DNA from: Halobacillus campisalis
GTDB taxonomy: Bacteria > Bacillota > Bacilli > Bacillales > Halobacillaceae
DNA length: 64,000 nt
Assembly: GCF_030345335.1 (NCBI RefSeq)
Contig: NZ_JAPVRC010000001.1
Coordinates: 62,001-126,000 of the forward strand
Reading direction: 5' to 3'
Numbering within the stretch: position 1 is the stretch's first letter; each line of letters opens with the position of its first letter. The notes under the pieces are model-generated. The model did not search any database and had not been told where the DNA came from. It saw nothing but the letters and a program-made list of their open reading frames with translations. Below, one piece after another: positions 18,414-28,653 of this stretch. Both the position numbers and the translations under genes were made by a program.

Positions 18414-19351
18414 AGAGAGTAGCGTTTATTTTTCCAGGACAAGGCTCTCAGGCTGTCGGAATGGGACATGAGATGTATGAAGCGTATCCTGTCGTTAAAG
18501 AATTATTTGACAAAGCCGATCAGACTCTTGGATACTCATTAACGTCCCTGATGTTTGAAGGACCTGCAGAAGAGCTTACAAAAACTGAAAATGCCCAGCC
18601 TGCTTTATTGTTGAACAGCGCGGCACTTACTGAGGTTTTAAAAAATGAAGGCATTAAACCTGAGATGACTGCAGGACACAGTCTGGGAGAGTATAGCGCA
18701 CTAGTGGCAGCGGAAGCGCTTCATCTGAATGATGGGCTTCACCTTGTGCACCATCGAGGTAAACTCATGGAAGAAGCAGTACCTCACGGGCAGGGCGCTA
18801 TGGCAGCAGTACTAGGGCTGTCGAAAGAGGAGATTGAAAAAGTTTTACAAAAATGTGATGAGAACGAGCCTGTAGACTTAGCTAATATTAACTGTCCAGG
18901 GCAAATTGTCATCTCGGGAACTGCCCGAGGTGTTGAACAAGCTTCCAAGGATTTGAAAGAAGCTGGGGCAAAAAGGGTTATGCCTTTGAATGTCAGCGGC
19001 CCATTCCATTCGCGTCTCATGAAACCGGCAAGTGAAAAATTCAATGGTTACTTGAAGGAAGTCGTAATAAACCCTGCTGACTGCCCGGTGTATGCGAATG
19101 TAACAGCTGAACCGGTAAAAGACGCAGCACATATTGAACAGCTGTTAATTGAACAACTATATTCGCCTGTTAGGTTTCAGGAAATTCTAGAAGAGTTTGT
19201 ACAAGCTGATTTAGATGCAATCGTCGAAGTCGGACATGGGAAAGTATTGAGCGGACTCGTGAAAAAAGTGGACAGACGAACAAAGACCTTTTCGGTGCAA
19301 GATCCGAAAACACTTAACAGCTTCATACAATGGTTCAAGGAGGGTTCTTAA
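18410..19351 (+). CDS. fabD: Malonyl-CoA:ACP transacylase FabD
   Basis: Loads malonate from CoA onto acyl carrier protein for type II fatty acid synthesis. The 313 aa protein shows [12 protein letters not shown] at the N-terminus, the nucleophile motif [10 protein letters not shown] (serine near 89-90) and the catalytic histidine in SGPFHSRLM. Its start overlaps plsX by ATGA, and its stop overlaps fabG by one base. Confidence 0.97.
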   Translation: MKRVAFIFPGQGSQAVGMGHEMYEAYPVVKELFDKADQTLGYSLTSLMFEGPAEELTKTENAQPALLLNSAALTEVLKNEGIKPEMTAGHSLGEYSALVAAEALHLNDGLHLVHHRGKLMEEAVPHGQGAMAAVLGLSKEEIEKVLQKCDENEPVDLANINCPGQIVISGTARGVEQASKDLKEAGAKRVMPLNVSGPFHSRLMKPASEKFNGYLKEVVINPADCPVYANVTAEPVKDAAHIEQLLIEQLYSPVRFQEILEEFVQADLDAIVEVGHGKVLSGLVKKVDRRTKTFSVQDPKTLNSFIQWFKEGS

Positions 19352-20091
19352 TGTTGAACGAAAATGTCGCGCTTGTGACTGGTGCTTCAAGGGGAATCGG
19401 CAGAGCGATCGCTTTAGAATTAGCAGCACAGGGAGCGAAAGTCGCTGTGAATTACGCAGGCAGTGAGGATAAAGCAGAAGCCGTAGTTCAGGAAATCAAA
19501 GAAAGTGGCGGCGAGGCTATTAAAATCCAGGCCAATGTCTCAAATTCAGGCGAAGTGAAAGATATGGTAAAAGAAGTTGTTGAAACATTTGGTAAACTTG
19601 ATATTCTAGTTAATAATGCTGGAATCACCCGCGATAATTTATTGATGAGAATGAAAGAAGAAGAGTTTGACGATGTCATTGATACGAACTTAAAAGGTGT
19701 GTTTGTCTGTACGAAAGGTGTAACCCGTCAGATGATGAAGCAGAAGTTCGGACGTATTATAAACATTTCATCAATTGTGGGAGTTTCAGGTAACCCAGGC
19801 CAAGCCAATTACGTAGCTGCTAAAGCAGGAGTGATCGGTTTGACGAAATCCAACGCAAAAGAGCTTGCAGCGAGGAATATCACGGTGAATGCGGTCGCGC
19901 CAGGATATATTACAACGGATATGACCGATCAGTTGACCGAGGAACAGCGTGAGCAAATGCTTGCTATGATTCCTCTCGGGCGTCTTGGAGAGGGCGAGGA
20001 TATTGCTCGTGTCGTTCGTTTTCTCGCTACTAAAGATGCAGATTATATTACCGGGCAGACCATTCACGTCGATGGCGGAATGGTAATGTAA
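19351..20091 (+). CDS. fabG: 3-oxoacyl-[ACP] reductase FabG
   Basis: NADPH-dependent reduction of 3-oxoacyl-ACP. The 246 aa short-chain dehydrogenase has the cofactor motif [12 protein letters not shown], the NNAG motif and the catalytic Ser-Tyr-Lys set (NISSI, then YVAAK). I take ATG 19351, seven bases behind AAGGAGGG; the ATG at 19330 lies inside fabD and adds seven unrelated residues. It is in the lipid operon. Confidence 0.97.
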   Translation: MLNENVALVTGASRGIGRAIALELAAQGAKVAVNYAGSEDKAEAVVQEIKESGGEAIKIQANVSNSGEVKDMVKEVVETFGKLDILVNNAGITRDNLLMRMKEEEFDDVIDTNLKGVFVCTKGVTRQMMKQKFGRIINISSIVGVSGNPGQANYVAAKAGVIGLTKSNAKELAARNITVNAVAPGYITTDMTDQLTEEQREQMLAMIPLGRLGEGEDIARVVRFLATKDADYITGQTIHVDGGMVM

Positions 20092-20151
20092 AATTAATCT
20101 GGTTTTCCCTATTGAAATTTACTATAATTATTGAAGGGAGGTGAAGTTCCT

Positions 20152-20385
20152 ATGGCAGATACATTTGAACGTGTAAAACAAATCATTGTCGATCGTCTTG
20201 ATGCAGACGAATCAAAAGTAACAATGGAAGCTTCCTTCAAAGAAGACCTTGAAGCAGATTCTCTTGACGTTGTAGAATTAGTAATGGAGCTTGAGGACGA
20301 GTTTGATACGGAAATTTCTGACGAAGAAGCTGAAAAAATTAATACAGTTGGCGACGCTGTTAACTACATAAACAGCCAGTCGTAA
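20152..20385 (+). CDS. acpP: Acyl carrier protein
   Basis: Carries the growing acyl chain on a 4'-phosphopantetheine arm. The 77 aa acidic protein has the attachment serine S37 in [15 protein letters not shown]. The start is ATG 20152 behind GGGAGGTGA; the in-frame ATG at 20131 precedes the ribosome-binding site and is not used. A 60-base spacer upstream contains ACTATAATTATT and may hold an additional promoter, in line with the high need for ACP. Confidence 0.97.
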   Translation: MADTFERVKQIIVDRLDADESKVTMEASFKEDLEADSLDVVELVMELEDEFDTEISDEEAEKINTVGDAVNYINSQS

Positions 20386-20460
20386 ACCTAGGATTGCTGT
20401 CTGTTATATACAGGCAGCCTTTCCTATATTGCAGATTAAAAGTAAAGGATTAGGTGAATT

Positions 20461-21150
20461 ATGGAGGATTTTTCCAGTTTCCAAGAAAAAGTCAATATAC
20501 ATTTCAAAGACGTTTCGTTACTGGAACAAGCTTTTACCCATTCATCATATGTGAATGAGCATCGAAAGACAGATCGCGATGATAACGAACGCCTTGAATT
20601 CTTAGGTGACGCTGTTCTTGAATTGGGAGTATCTCAATACCTTTACCGCGAGTTTCCTAAAATGGCCGAAGGGGAATTGACAAAATTCCGTGCTTCCATC
20701 GTTTGTGAAGTATCCTTAGTGAAATTTGCGAACGATTTGAACTTCCAGGATTTAATTCTGCTTGGAAAAGGAGAAGAAATGACGGGAGGGCGCAATCGTC
20801 CAGCTTTATTAGCTGATGTATTCGAGGCATTTATCGGTGCGATCTATCTTGATAAAGGTTTTGATGAAGTGGTGCAATTTCTGCGGAAATATGTGTACCC
20901 TAAAATTAAAAGTGGTGCTTTTTCTCATGCGATGGATTTTAAAAGCCAGTTGCAGGAATACATTCAACGGGACAGAAACAGCAGGATTGAGTACGAGATT
21001 GTTGAAGAGAGAGGACCAGCCCATAGCCGGGAGTTTATTGCCCATGTAAGTGTGCAGCAGGCGACAGTCGGTATAGGGATTGGAAGAACTAAAAAAGAAG
21101 CAGAACAAAAAGCGGCTCAGCAGGCACTCATTAATCAAGGAGCTATATAA
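20461..21150 (+). CDS. rnc: Ribonuclease III
   Basis: Double-strand-specific RNase for rRNA and mRNA processing. The 229 aa protein has the catalytic signature [17 protein letters not shown] (about 40-56), the second acidic site [13 protein letters not shown] and a C-terminal double-stranded RNA-binding domain ending in [16 protein letters not shown] 20461 is behind TTAGGTGA. It normally precedes smc directly; here a small gene on the - strand lies between. Confidence 0.97.
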   Translation: MEDFSSFQEKVNIHFKDVSLLEQAFTHSSYVNEHRKTDRDDNERLEFLGDAVLELGVSQYLYREFPKMAEGELTKFRASIVCEVSLVKFANDLNFQDLILLGKGEEMTGGRNRPALLADVFEAFIGAIYLDKGFDEVVQFLRKYVYPKIKSGAFSHAMDFKSQLQEYIQRDRNSRIEYEIVEERGPAHSREFIAHVSVQQATVGIGIGRTKKEAEQKAAQQALINQGAI

Positions 21151-21195
21151 AAAGGACCGTATAGATGGTAAGGAAACATCTGTACGGTCCTTTTT
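21151..21195. terminator. Terminator after rnc
   Basis: AAAGGACCGTA pairs with TACGGTCCTTT, with an inner GATG/CATC pairing and T5 behind. The A run on the left lets it serve the - strand gene at 21203 too. Confidence 0.88.
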
Positions 21196-21202
21196 GTTAT
21201 GG

Positions 21203-21424
21203 CTATTTACGATAGGCTCCTAATTCTTGAACGAAAGCTTGAATTTCAGAAACGCTCAGTTGGCCTTTTGATTGAATAATATCGTGAAGAGATTTAATTT
21301 CACTATACTTGTCTAAGTCATAATCTTCCGGGTCCATAATGGATCGGTTCACGACTTGGAGACGATCAGCCATATCGCCGATGATGATACTCAAATTATC
21401 GCGCGTAGGTTCTTGTAGACTCAC
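21203..21424 (-). CDS. DUF1128 (YfkK-like) family small protein
   Basis: A 73 aa soluble, mostly helical protein. The order of motifs (IIGDMADRLQVVNRSIMDPEDYDLDKYSEI in short pieces: VVNRSIMDPEDYD, then LHDIIQSKG and IQAFVQELGAYRK) fits the DUF1128 family of Bacilli, whose function is not known. It starts with GTG at 21424 behind a strong GAGGAGGT. It stands alone on the - strand between rnc and smc, which are adjacent in B. subtilis; yfkK is elsewhere there. Assignment is from memory of the family. Confidence 0.75.
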   Translation of the reverse strand: MSLQEPTRDNLSIIIGDMADRLQVVNRSIMDPEDYDLDKYSEIKSLHDIIQSKGQLSVSEIQAFVQELGAYRK

Positions 21425-21660
21425 AGTTTACCTCCTCGAAAAAAACAATATATAAGTAGTAAAACTCCTATAGGCGCAAAGCCTTAAGTAGAAAAGAAGC
21501 TTTTCTTAATTACTTATGATAAATTATTTCCTGGCATTTTTAAACCTTTGTTTTAGGAATTGTAGTTAGTAAATAGCCCGATACCTACCGAAACCGCTTC
21601 TTTTATGATAAAATAGACAAGTTAAATTAGGAAGATTCGTAAATAAACAGGAGGATGAGT

Positions 21661-24600
21661 ATGTTCCTCAAACGACTTGATACAGTAGGATTTAAATCAT
21701 TCGCAGAGCGGATTACAGTAGATTTTGTGGAAGGTGTCACTTCAGTAGTTGGACCTAATGGCAGCGGAAAAAGTAATATCACGGACGCTATAAGGTGGGT
21801 GCTCGGAGAACAATCAGCACGCTCTTTGCGCGGAGCAAAAATGGAGGATATTATTTTTGCAGGCAGTGATACTAGAAAAGCTTTGAACATGGCTGAAGTC
21901 ACCTTGACATTAAATAATGAAGAACAAACACTGCCTCTTGATTATCAAGAAGTTAGTGTAACGAGAAGAGTATTTCGATCAGGTGAAAGTGAATTTTATA
22001 TAAATAATCAATCGTGCCGGTTAAAGGATATTGTTGACTTATTCATGGATTCTGGGCTGGGAAGGGAAGCCTTCTCGATCATTAGTCAGGGAAAAGTGGA
22101 AGAGATTCTAAGCTCTAAGGCAGAAGAACGCCGTTCAATATTTGAAGAGGCAGCCGGAGTACTTAAGTATAAACAACGTAAAAAGAAAGCAGAAAACAAG
22201 TTATTCGAAACTCAGGAAAACTTAAACCGTGTGGAAGATATTATTCACGAAATCGATGGACAGCTTGAGCCTTTGAAAGAGCAGGCCTCTGTAGCCAAAG
22301 ATTATCTGGATAAGAAGAAAGAATTGAAACATATAGAGATTTCACTGCTTGTTACACAAATTGAATCGCTTCATAGTGAATGGGATGGATTATTAAACGA
22401 GCTTGAAGGCATTAAAGATCAAGAGTCCGAGCAGCGGGCTGTGATGCTTGAGAAAGAAGCTGATATTGAAAAGAAACGTGATCATATCACAGCGCTTGAT
22501 GAATCATTGGAAGATTTACAGGAAACCTTGCTTTCCCTTACTCAAGAACTTGAAAGCTTAGAAGGAAAGAAAGAGCTTATGAAAGAACGCCATAAGCACT
22601 TTTCTGAAAATAAGTCAAAACTTGAATCGGAATATAAAGACCTTTCTTCTCAAGTTCAAGCGAAAAAGGAAACTGTTCAAAGAGAAAAAGAAAAGCTGGA
22701 CGAATTCAAGCAGGAAAAACAAGTGGCTAAGTCAGAGATGAAGCAAACGACTGAAGCTCTTAATCAAGGAGCCGAAGATATAGAAGCTCAAGTTGAAGAC
22801 TTTAAAAGCGATTACATCGATCTTCTGAACGAACAAGCAGCTAAGAGGAATGAAAAGCAATCGCTTGAACAGCAGCTTATACAAATCGATAACAAAAAAG
22901 GATTACAGCAGAATAAATTTCAAGAATTGGACAAAGAGCGGGTGAAACTTCAGCAGTCGATTACTCCTCTTACTGAAGAAATCAAACAGCACCAAAAGCA
23001 GCGGGGCGAGCTGGAGCAGGAATTAACATCTTTGCAAAATGACTTGAAGGAAAACGAAGCTTCCTACGATGAATGGCAGCAGAAGCTTTATCAAGGGTAC
23101 CAGCACTTAGAAAAACTCCGCTCTAAAAAAGAAATGCTAGAGGAAATGAAGGAAGATTTTTCAGGCTATTACCATGGGGTAAGGGAAGTGCTAAAAGCTC
23201 GTGAGAACTCTAGCCTTCAAGGTATCGAAGGTGCAGTGCTTGAAGTGATAGACATCCCCTCAAACCTGCTCACTGCAATAGAAACAGCTTTAGGAGCTCA
23301 AGCTCAGCACGTGATAGTGAAAGATGAACAGGCGGGAAGAAATGCGATTCACTGGCTGAAGAAAAACAATAAAGGCAGAGCGACATTACTGCCTTTGACT
23401 ACAATCCAGCCTAAATATATACATGGACAAGCGGCACAGACACTATCCAGTCTAAAAGGCCACGTAGGCATTGCCGCTGATTTAATACAATATGATGCGC
23501 TTTACAATCCAGCAATCAAGCATTTGCTGGGTCATATAGTAATTGCGGAAACACTGCAAGACGCAAACACTATTGCCGCTAAACTTAACAGGAAATTCCG
23601 TATTGTAACGCTGGATGGCGATGTTGTAAATCCGGGCGGCTCCATGTCTGGGGGAGCTCAGAAGAAGTCGAACCAATCCTTGTTTACACGCGAAAAAGAA
23701 CTGCAGGAATTAACTGAAAAGATCACGACTTTCGACTCAAAGGCAAAAGGCGTCGAAACCAAGGTCCAAAATTTAAAACAAACGATCTCGGTTCAAACAA
23801 GTGAAGTACAAAAGCTTCACAACCAACTTGATCAAATTAAAAGTAAGGAATTCGAAAATCAATCTTATAAACGAGAGCTTCAAATCAAGTTGGACCATCT
23901 TAATGACCAACTGACTCTATATGACCAGGATCAATCCCAATTTAAAGAAGACAAACAGAAAATGGACGAGCGCTTGCGTTTCCTTGATGAAGGTCTCAAT
24001 GAGTTGAACACAAAGCTCAAGGAAGTGCAGCTTAAAATCGACGAATTAAATGTTGCCAAAGAGCAGCAAAAAGAAGATGAAGCGAATTTAAGAGATCGTC
24101 ACCAGCAGCTTCAGGTGAAGCTGGTGGAAAAAGAATCTGCTGTCAAAAACCAGCAGGAAAAATTCAGCCGGCTTCAATCTGAATTAAGAAAGCTGCAAGA
24201 TTCTCTGAGTCAAACTCAGAAATCATATGACCAGCTTATTGAAGTAGTTGATTCCAATCAAACGGAAGAAGAAGTTACAGAAAACATTCAAATGGCCAAA
24301 CATAGAAAAGAGAAAACAACGAGCCATATTCAAGACCGTCGAAAAGAAAGAAACAGCCTTTCTCAATTCGTTCATGACGAGGGACAGGTGTTGAAAGAGG
24401 TCAAACGCAGGCACCAAAACTATGTACAGGACATACAGCAAAAGGAAGTAAGGGCTAACAGGCTGGATGTAGAACTAGAGAATATGCTTCAATATTTGCA
24501 AACTGAATATACAACCACTTTTGAAAGAGCTCAAAGCGAGTATCCGCGAGTCGAAAACGTAGAACAGGCTTCCACTCAGGTTAAGTTGATTAAGCGCGGT

Positions 24601-25227
24601 ATCGAAGAACTGGGTACGGTTAATTTAGGGTCCATTGATGAATATGACCGGATTGTTGAGCGTTATGATTTTCTGACGGGTCAGCAGTCGGATCTGATAG
24701 AAGCGAAAGAAACACTGTATTCTATAATTAACGAAATGGATCACGAAATGAAAAGGCGGTTTGAAGATACGTTTACTAAGATCAGAAGTGAATTCGGGTC
24801 TGTGTTCAAAGATTTGTTTGGCGGTGGACAAGCAGATTTGAAACTTACCAATCCGGAGGATATGTTAGAGACTGGAGTGGATATTGTGGCTCAGCCACCC
24901 GGCAAAAAGCTGCAGAACTTAAGCTTGCTATCAGGTGGTGAACGAGCGCTGACTGCTATTGCGCTCTTATTCTCGATATTGAGGGTTCGTCCAGTTCCTT
25001 TCTGTGTTCTCGATGAAGTGGAAGCTGCTTTGGACGAAGCGAATGTGGACCGTTTTGCACGGTTCTTAAAAGAATTCAGTCAGCAGACTCAATTCATTGT
25101 CATAACTCACCGAAAAGGGACAATGGAAGAATCTGATGTTTTATATGGAGTGACTATGCAGGAGTCAGGGGTTTCCAAACTCGTATCTGTGAGATTAGAA
25201 GAAACACCGAGTTTAATAGAGGCGTAG
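21661..25227 (+). CDS. smc: Chromosome condensation protein SMC
   Basis: Core ATPase of the SMC-ScpAB condensin that organises and segregates the chromosome. The start is ATG 21661 (MFLKRLDTVGFKSFAERI), six bases behind AGGAGG; ATG 21655 overlaps that site. The 1188 aa protein has Walker A GPNGSGKSNI (31-40), a coiled coil, a hinge around 505-670, a second coiled coil, then the signature LSGGERALTAIALLFS and Walker B FCVLDEVEAALDEAN. The length is nearly that of the B. subtilis protein (1186). Confidence 0.98.
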   Translation: MFLKRLDTVGFKSFAERITVDFVEGVTSVVGPNGSGKSNITDAIRWVLGEQSARSLRGAKMEDIIFAGSDTRKALNMAEVTLTLNNEEQTLPLDYQEVSVTRRVFRSGESEFYINNQSCRLKDIVDLFMDSGLGREAFSIISQGKVEEILSSKAEERRSIFEEAAGVLKYKQRKKKAENKLFETQENLNRVEDIIHEIDGQLEPLKEQASVAKDYLDKKKELKHIEISLLVTQIESLHSEWDGLLNELEGIKDQESEQRAVMLEKEADIEKKRDHITALDESLEDLQETLLSLTQELESLEGKKELMKERHKHFSENKSKLESEYKDLSSQVQAKKETVQREKEKLDEFKQEKQVAKSEMKQTTEALNQGAEDIEAQVEDFKSDYIDLLNEQAAKRNEKQSLEQQLIQIDNKKGLQQNKFQELDKERVKLQQSITPLTEEIKQHQKQRGELEQELTSLQNDLKENEASYDEWQQKLYQGYQHLEKLRSKKEMLEEMKEDFSGYYHGVREVLKARENSSLQGIEGAVLEVIDIPSNLLTAIETALGAQAQHVIVKDEQAGRNAIHWLKKNNKGRATLLPLTTIQPKYIHGQAAQTLSSLKGHVGIAADLIQYDALYNPAIKHLLGHIVIAETLQDANTIAAKLNRKFRIVTLDGDVVNPGGSMSGGAQKKSNQSLFTREKELQELTEKITTFDSKAKGVETKVQNLKQTISVQTSEVQKLHNQLDQIKSKEFENQSYKRELQIKLDHLNDQLTLYDQDQSQFKEDKQKMDERLRFLDEGLNELNTKLKEVQLKIDELNVAKEQQKEDEANLRDRHQQLQVKLVEKESAVKNQQEKFSRLQSELRKLQDSLSQTQKSYDQLIEVVDSNQTEEEVTENIQMAKHRKEKTTSHIQDRRKERNSLSQFVHDEGQVLKEVKRRHQNYVQDIQQKEVRANRLDVELENMLQYLQTEYTTTFERAQSEYPRVENVEQASTQVKLIKRGIEELGTVNLGSIDEYDRIVERYDFLTGQQSDLIEAKETLYSIINEMDHEMKRRFEDTFTKIRSEFGSVFKDLFGGGQADLKLTNPEDMLETGVDIVAQPPGKKLQNLSLLSGGERALTAIALLFSILRVRPVPFCVLDEVEAALDEANVDRFARFLKEFSQQTQFIVITHRKGTMEESDVLYGVTMQESGVSKLVSVRLEETPSLIEA

Positions 25228-25240
25228 AAAGGAAGATTGG

Positions 25241-26527
25241 ATGGGTTTTTTTAAGAAACTTAAAGAGAAATTTGTAATTGAACCAGAAGAAGTAAAAGAA
25301 GAGAAAGATCAGATAGATTCTGGAAAGGAAAAGGATGATGAAGAGCCCCTTGAAACCGACTTTGAAGAATTAGAAGGGGAAACTACTCGCGATGACGATT
25401 TTCATAGTGAATTAGAGGAATCTGAAATAGAAGACGAAGAAAGTGTAATTGAGGTTGAAGAACCCCTTGACCCTGAATTGTTATCAATGCCTGAAGACTA
25501 CTTTAATGAACCTGAAGTTGAGGAAGAAATGCCTTCAGAAGATCTGGTTGAAGCAAAGAAGGAAGCCTCCATTGCAACGAAATTCAGAGATGGACTCGCT
25601 AAGACAAGAAATTCTTTTTCTACAAAAATCAATGATCTAGTTGCGCGTTATAGAACAGTGGACGAGGACTTCTTTGAGGAATTGGAAGAGGTATTGATTT
25701 CAGCGGATGTCGGCGTCAATGCGGTAATGGAAATAATCGAAGAGCTGGAAATGGAAGTGAAACGACGTAATATTAAGGATACTAAACATGTAAAGGAAGT
25801 CATTTCTGAGAAACTTGTTGAATTGTATTACGGTGACGATCAAGAGGACATTGAAGAGCTGAAAGTAAACGATGACAGTCTTACCGTTTATTTGTTCGTC
25901 GGCGTTAATGGGGTTGGGAAAACGACTACGATCGGAAAGCTTGCTCATCAACTTAAATCTGAAGGCAAGCAAGTGACACTTGCAGCGGGCGATACTTTCA
26001 GAGCGGGGGCTATTGATCAGCTGGATGAATGGGGCAAACGCGCCGGCGTTCACGTTGTCAAACATAGTGAAGGCAGTGACCCGGCAGCAGTTATTTTTGA
26101 TGGTATAAAATCGGCGAAGTCTAAAGGCTCAGATATTTTGATTTGTGATACGGCCGGCCGACTGCAAAATAAGGTCAATCTTATGAATGAACTGTCCAAA
26201 GTCAAACGCGTCATTGAACGAGAAATCCCTGATGCCCCTCATGAAGTGCTTCTCGTACTGGATGCAACGACTGGACAAAACGCGATGAGCCAGGCGAAAA
26301 CATTCGCAGAAGCTACTGATGTATCTGGCATCGTTCTCACGAAGCTTGATGGAACAGCTAAAGGCGGAATCGTCTTAGCAATACGAAATGAATTAAAAAT
26401 TCCAGTGAAGCTCGTAGGACTTGGTGAAAAAGTGACTGACCTGGAGAGATTTGATGCCGATGCCTTTGTGTATGGTCTTTTCGCTGATATGATCGATGAA
26501 GAGGAATCTTCAGAACTGGAGTCTTGA
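25241..26527 (+). CDS. ftsY: Signal recognition particle receptor FtsY
   Basis: Membrane-associated GTPase that receives the SRP-ribosome complex. A short basic N-terminal segment (MGFFKKLKEKF) is followed by a very acidic stretch of about 80 residues, then the NG domain with GVNGVGKTTTIGKLA, GDTFRAGAIDQL, DTAGR and TKLDGTAKGG. The total is 428 aa, about 100 more than the B. subtilis protein (329), nearly all in the acidic part. The gene lies 13 bases behind smc, in one operon with ylxM and ffh. Confidence 0.96.
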   Translation: MGFFKKLKEKFVIEPEEVKEEKDQIDSGKEKDDEEPLETDFEELEGETTRDDDFHSELEESEIEDEESVIEVEEPLDPELLSMPEDYFNEPEVEEEMPSEDLVEAKKEASIATKFRDGLAKTRNSFSTKINDLVARYRTVDEDFFEELEEVLISADVGVNAVMEIIEELEMEVKRRNIKDTKHVKEVISEKLVELYYGDDQEDIEELKVNDDSLTVYLFVGVNGVGKTTTIGKLAHQLKSEGKQVTLAAGDTFRAGAIDQLDEWGKRAGVHVVKHSEGSDPAAVIFDGIKSAKSKGSDILICDTAGRLQNKVNLMNELSKVKRVIEREIPDAPHEVLLVLDATTGQNAMSQAKTFAEATDVSGIVLTKLDGTAKGGIVLAIRNELKIPVKLVGLGEKVTDLERFDADAFVYGLFADMIDEEESSELES

Positions 26528-26595
26528 CACAGGCTGAACATCTCAGGTAGTATTTTAATGTAAAGGCAATTCACTTAACAAGGAGTGATGAGAAC

Positions 26596-26925
26596 GTGCT
26601 TGAGAAAACGACACGAATCAATTATTTACTTGATTTCTATCAATCCTTACTCACTCCAAAGCAGCGCAACTATATGGAGCTCTATTATTTAGAGGATTAT
26701 TCTTTAGGCGAGATTTCGGAGAACTTTGATGTTTCAAGGCAGGCTGTTTATGATAACATTAAACGGACAGAAGCCATGCTAGAAGAATATGAAAATAAGC
26801 TCCACTTGTATGATAAATTCGAAAAACGCCAGCAAGTTTTTCGTGAAATCGAGAAAACCTCAGACAAGCCAGTCGAGCAAAAGAGTATCCAGAAATGGCT
26901 TCAACAATTACAAGACTTAGAATAG
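26596..26925 (+). CDS. ylxM: UPF0122 family helix-turn-helix protein YlxM
   Basis: Small protein (109 aa) encoded with ffh in Gram-positive bacteria; in streptococci it modulates SRP assembly. The sequence shows a sigma-factor-like helix-turn-helix: [19 protein letters not shown], then [20 protein letters not shown]. The start is GTG 26596 behind AGGAGTG. It is 13 bases from ffh. Confidence 0.93.
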   Translation: MLEKTTRINYLLDFYQSLLTPKQRNYMELYYLEDYSLGEISENFDVSRQAVYDNIKRTEAMLEEYENKLHLYDKFEKRQQVFREIEKTSDKPVEQKSIQKWLQQLQDLE

Positions 26926-26938
26926 GAGGGTTCCTTCG

Positions 26939-28279
26939 ATGGCGTTTGAAGGTTTATCCGACCGTTTACAACAATCGATACAGAAGATCAAAGGAAAAGG
27001 AAAAGTATCTGAACAAGACGTAAAAGAAATGAGCCGGGAAGTAAGGCTTGCTCTTTTAGAAGCGGATGTTAATTTTAAAGTCGTAAAGGACTTTGTAAAA
27101 AAAATCCGAGAGCGTGCGGTAGGACAAGAAGTCATGGGGAGTTTAACTCCTGGACAGCAAGTTATTAAGATAGTTAAAGAAGAACTGACCTATTTAATGG
27201 GGGAAGAAGAAAGTAAAATCGCCGTAGCCAAACGTCCACCAACGGTCATCATGATGGTAGGACTTCAAGGTGCAGGTAAAACAACTACCACTGGGAAACT
27301 AGCTAATCTTTTACGTAAGAGTTACAATCGTAAGCCTTTACTTGCTGCAGCAGATATTTATCGACCTGCAGCTATTCAGCAATTAGAAACTCTTGGACGT
27401 CAATTGGATATGCCTGTTCACTCTCAAGGCACTGAAGCCGATCCAGTCGATATTGCTAAACAAGCAGTAGAGCAAGCTAAGGAAGAACATCACGACTATG
27501 TCATTATCGATACAGCCGGCCGTCTTCATGTCGATGGAGAATTAATGGGAGAATTACAGCGTATTAAAGAAGCTGTAGTCCCAGATGAAATCTTCCTTGT
27601 CGTGGATGCCATGACAGGTCAGGACGCCGTGAATGTTGCGGAAAGTTTTGATGATCAGCTCGATATAACCGGAGTTCTGTTGACTAAACTTGACGGCGAT
27701 ACGAGAGGCGGCGCAGCTTTATCAATTAAAGCAGTGACTGGTAAGCCAATTAAATTTGCTGGTATGGGCGAAAAGCTGGATCAGCTAGAGCCGTTTCACC
27801 CTGAAAGGATGGCTTCCCGGATTTTAGGTATGGGTGATATGCTGACGCTTATAGAAAAAGCTCAGACACAGGTGGATGAAAAGCAAGCGAAAGACATGGA
27901 GTCAAAGATGCGCAATGCCACCTTTACGTTCGAAGATTTTCTTGAGCAGATGGACCAAGTTAAAAACATGGGGCCTTTAGACGAGTTGATCAATATGATC
28001 CCAGGTGCTAATAAAATGAAGGGGCTGCAGAACGCATCTTTTGATGACAAACAGATTGTCCACGTCGAAGCGATTATTCAATCGATGACTAAAAAGGAAC
28101 GTCAAGACCCTTCTCTTATGAACGCAAGCCGTAAGAAACGGATAGCTAAAGGTTCCGGCCGTTCCGTATCAGAAGTGAACAGGCTGCTTAAACAGTTTGA
28201 GGATATGAAAAAAATGATGAAACAGATGAGTAACACCAAAGGGAAAAAGGGTAAAGGAATGAAATTTCCTTTTATGTAA
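26939..28279 (+). CDS. ffh: Signal recognition particle protein Ffh
   Basis: SRP54 homologue that binds signal sequences and 4.5S RNA. The 446 aa protein has an N domain, a GTPase domain with GLQGAGKTTTTGKLA, DTAGRL and TKLDGDTRGG, and a methionine-rich M domain from about residue 320, ending in KKMMKQMSNTKGKKGKG and PFM. GGAGGG precedes ATG 26939. It forms the targeting pathway together with ftsY and ylxM in the same operon. Confidence 0.98.
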   Translation: MAFEGLSDRLQQSIQKIKGKGKVSEQDVKEMSREVRLALLEADVNFKVVKDFVKKIRERAVGQEVMGSLTPGQQVIKIVKEELTYLMGEEESKIAVAKRPPTVIMMVGLQGAGKTTTTGKLANLLRKSYNRKPLLAAADIYRPAAIQQLETLGRQLDMPVHSQGTEADPVDIAKQAVEQAKEEHHDYVIIDTAGRLHVDGELMGELQRIKEAVVPDEIFLVVDAMTGQDAVNVAESFDDQLDITGVLLTKLDGDTRGGAALSIKAVTGKPIKFAGMGEKLDQLEPFHPERMASRILGMGDMLTLIEKAQTQVDEKQAKDMESKMRNATFTFEDFLEQMDQVKNMGPLDELINMIPGANKMKGLQNASFDDKQIVHVEAIIQSMTKKERQDPSLMNASRKKRIAKGSGRSVSEVNRLLKQFEDMKKMMKQMSNTKGKKGKGMKFPFM

Positions 28280-28290
28280 TGTAAAAACCC

Positions 28291-28319
28291 TTTACACACA
28301 TCGAAACATCTGCTAGAAT
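28291..28319 (+). promoter_or_regulatory. Sigma-A promoter of rpsP
   Basis: TTTACA and TAGAAT are exactly 17 bases apart, with the extended element TG one base ahead of the -10. Transcription would start near 28326, about 40 bases before rpsP. Confidence 0.75.
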
Positions 28320-28366
28320 CTAAACTTGTGTGAAACATTTATGAATTATAATGGAGGTTGTTAAAT

Positions 28367-28639
28367 ATGGCAGTTAAAATTCGCCTGAAGCGTATGGGGT
28401 CAAAACGTAACCCATTTTATCGTGTAGTAGTAGCTGATTCACGTGCACCTCGTGATGGACGTTTTATTGAACAAATTGGAACTTATAATCCTGTAGCTAA
28501 CCCAGTACATGTTGATATCGATGCTGAAAAAGCTATGGATTGGATGTCTAATGGTGCTAAGCCAAGTGACACTGTTCGTAACCTGTTTTCAAACGAAGGA
28601 ATCATGAAGCAATTCCACGACAAAAAAAACAATAAGTAA
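28367..28639 (+). CDS. rpsP: 30S ribosomal protein S16
   Basis: Ribosomal protein bS16, 90 aa, needed for 30S assembly. The start is ATG 28367 ([20 protein letters not shown]) behind GGAGGT; the upstream start at 28358 adds three residues that do not belong. The conserved [20 protein letters not shown] is present. The gene has its own promoter and is followed 14 bases later by khpA. Confidence 0.98.
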   Translation: MAVKIRLKRMGSKRNPFYRVVVADSRAPRDGRFIEQIGTYNPVANPVHVDIDAEKAMDWMSNGAKPSDTVRNLFSNEGIMKQFHDKKNNK

Positions 28640-28653
28640 AGTAGTGTGATACC

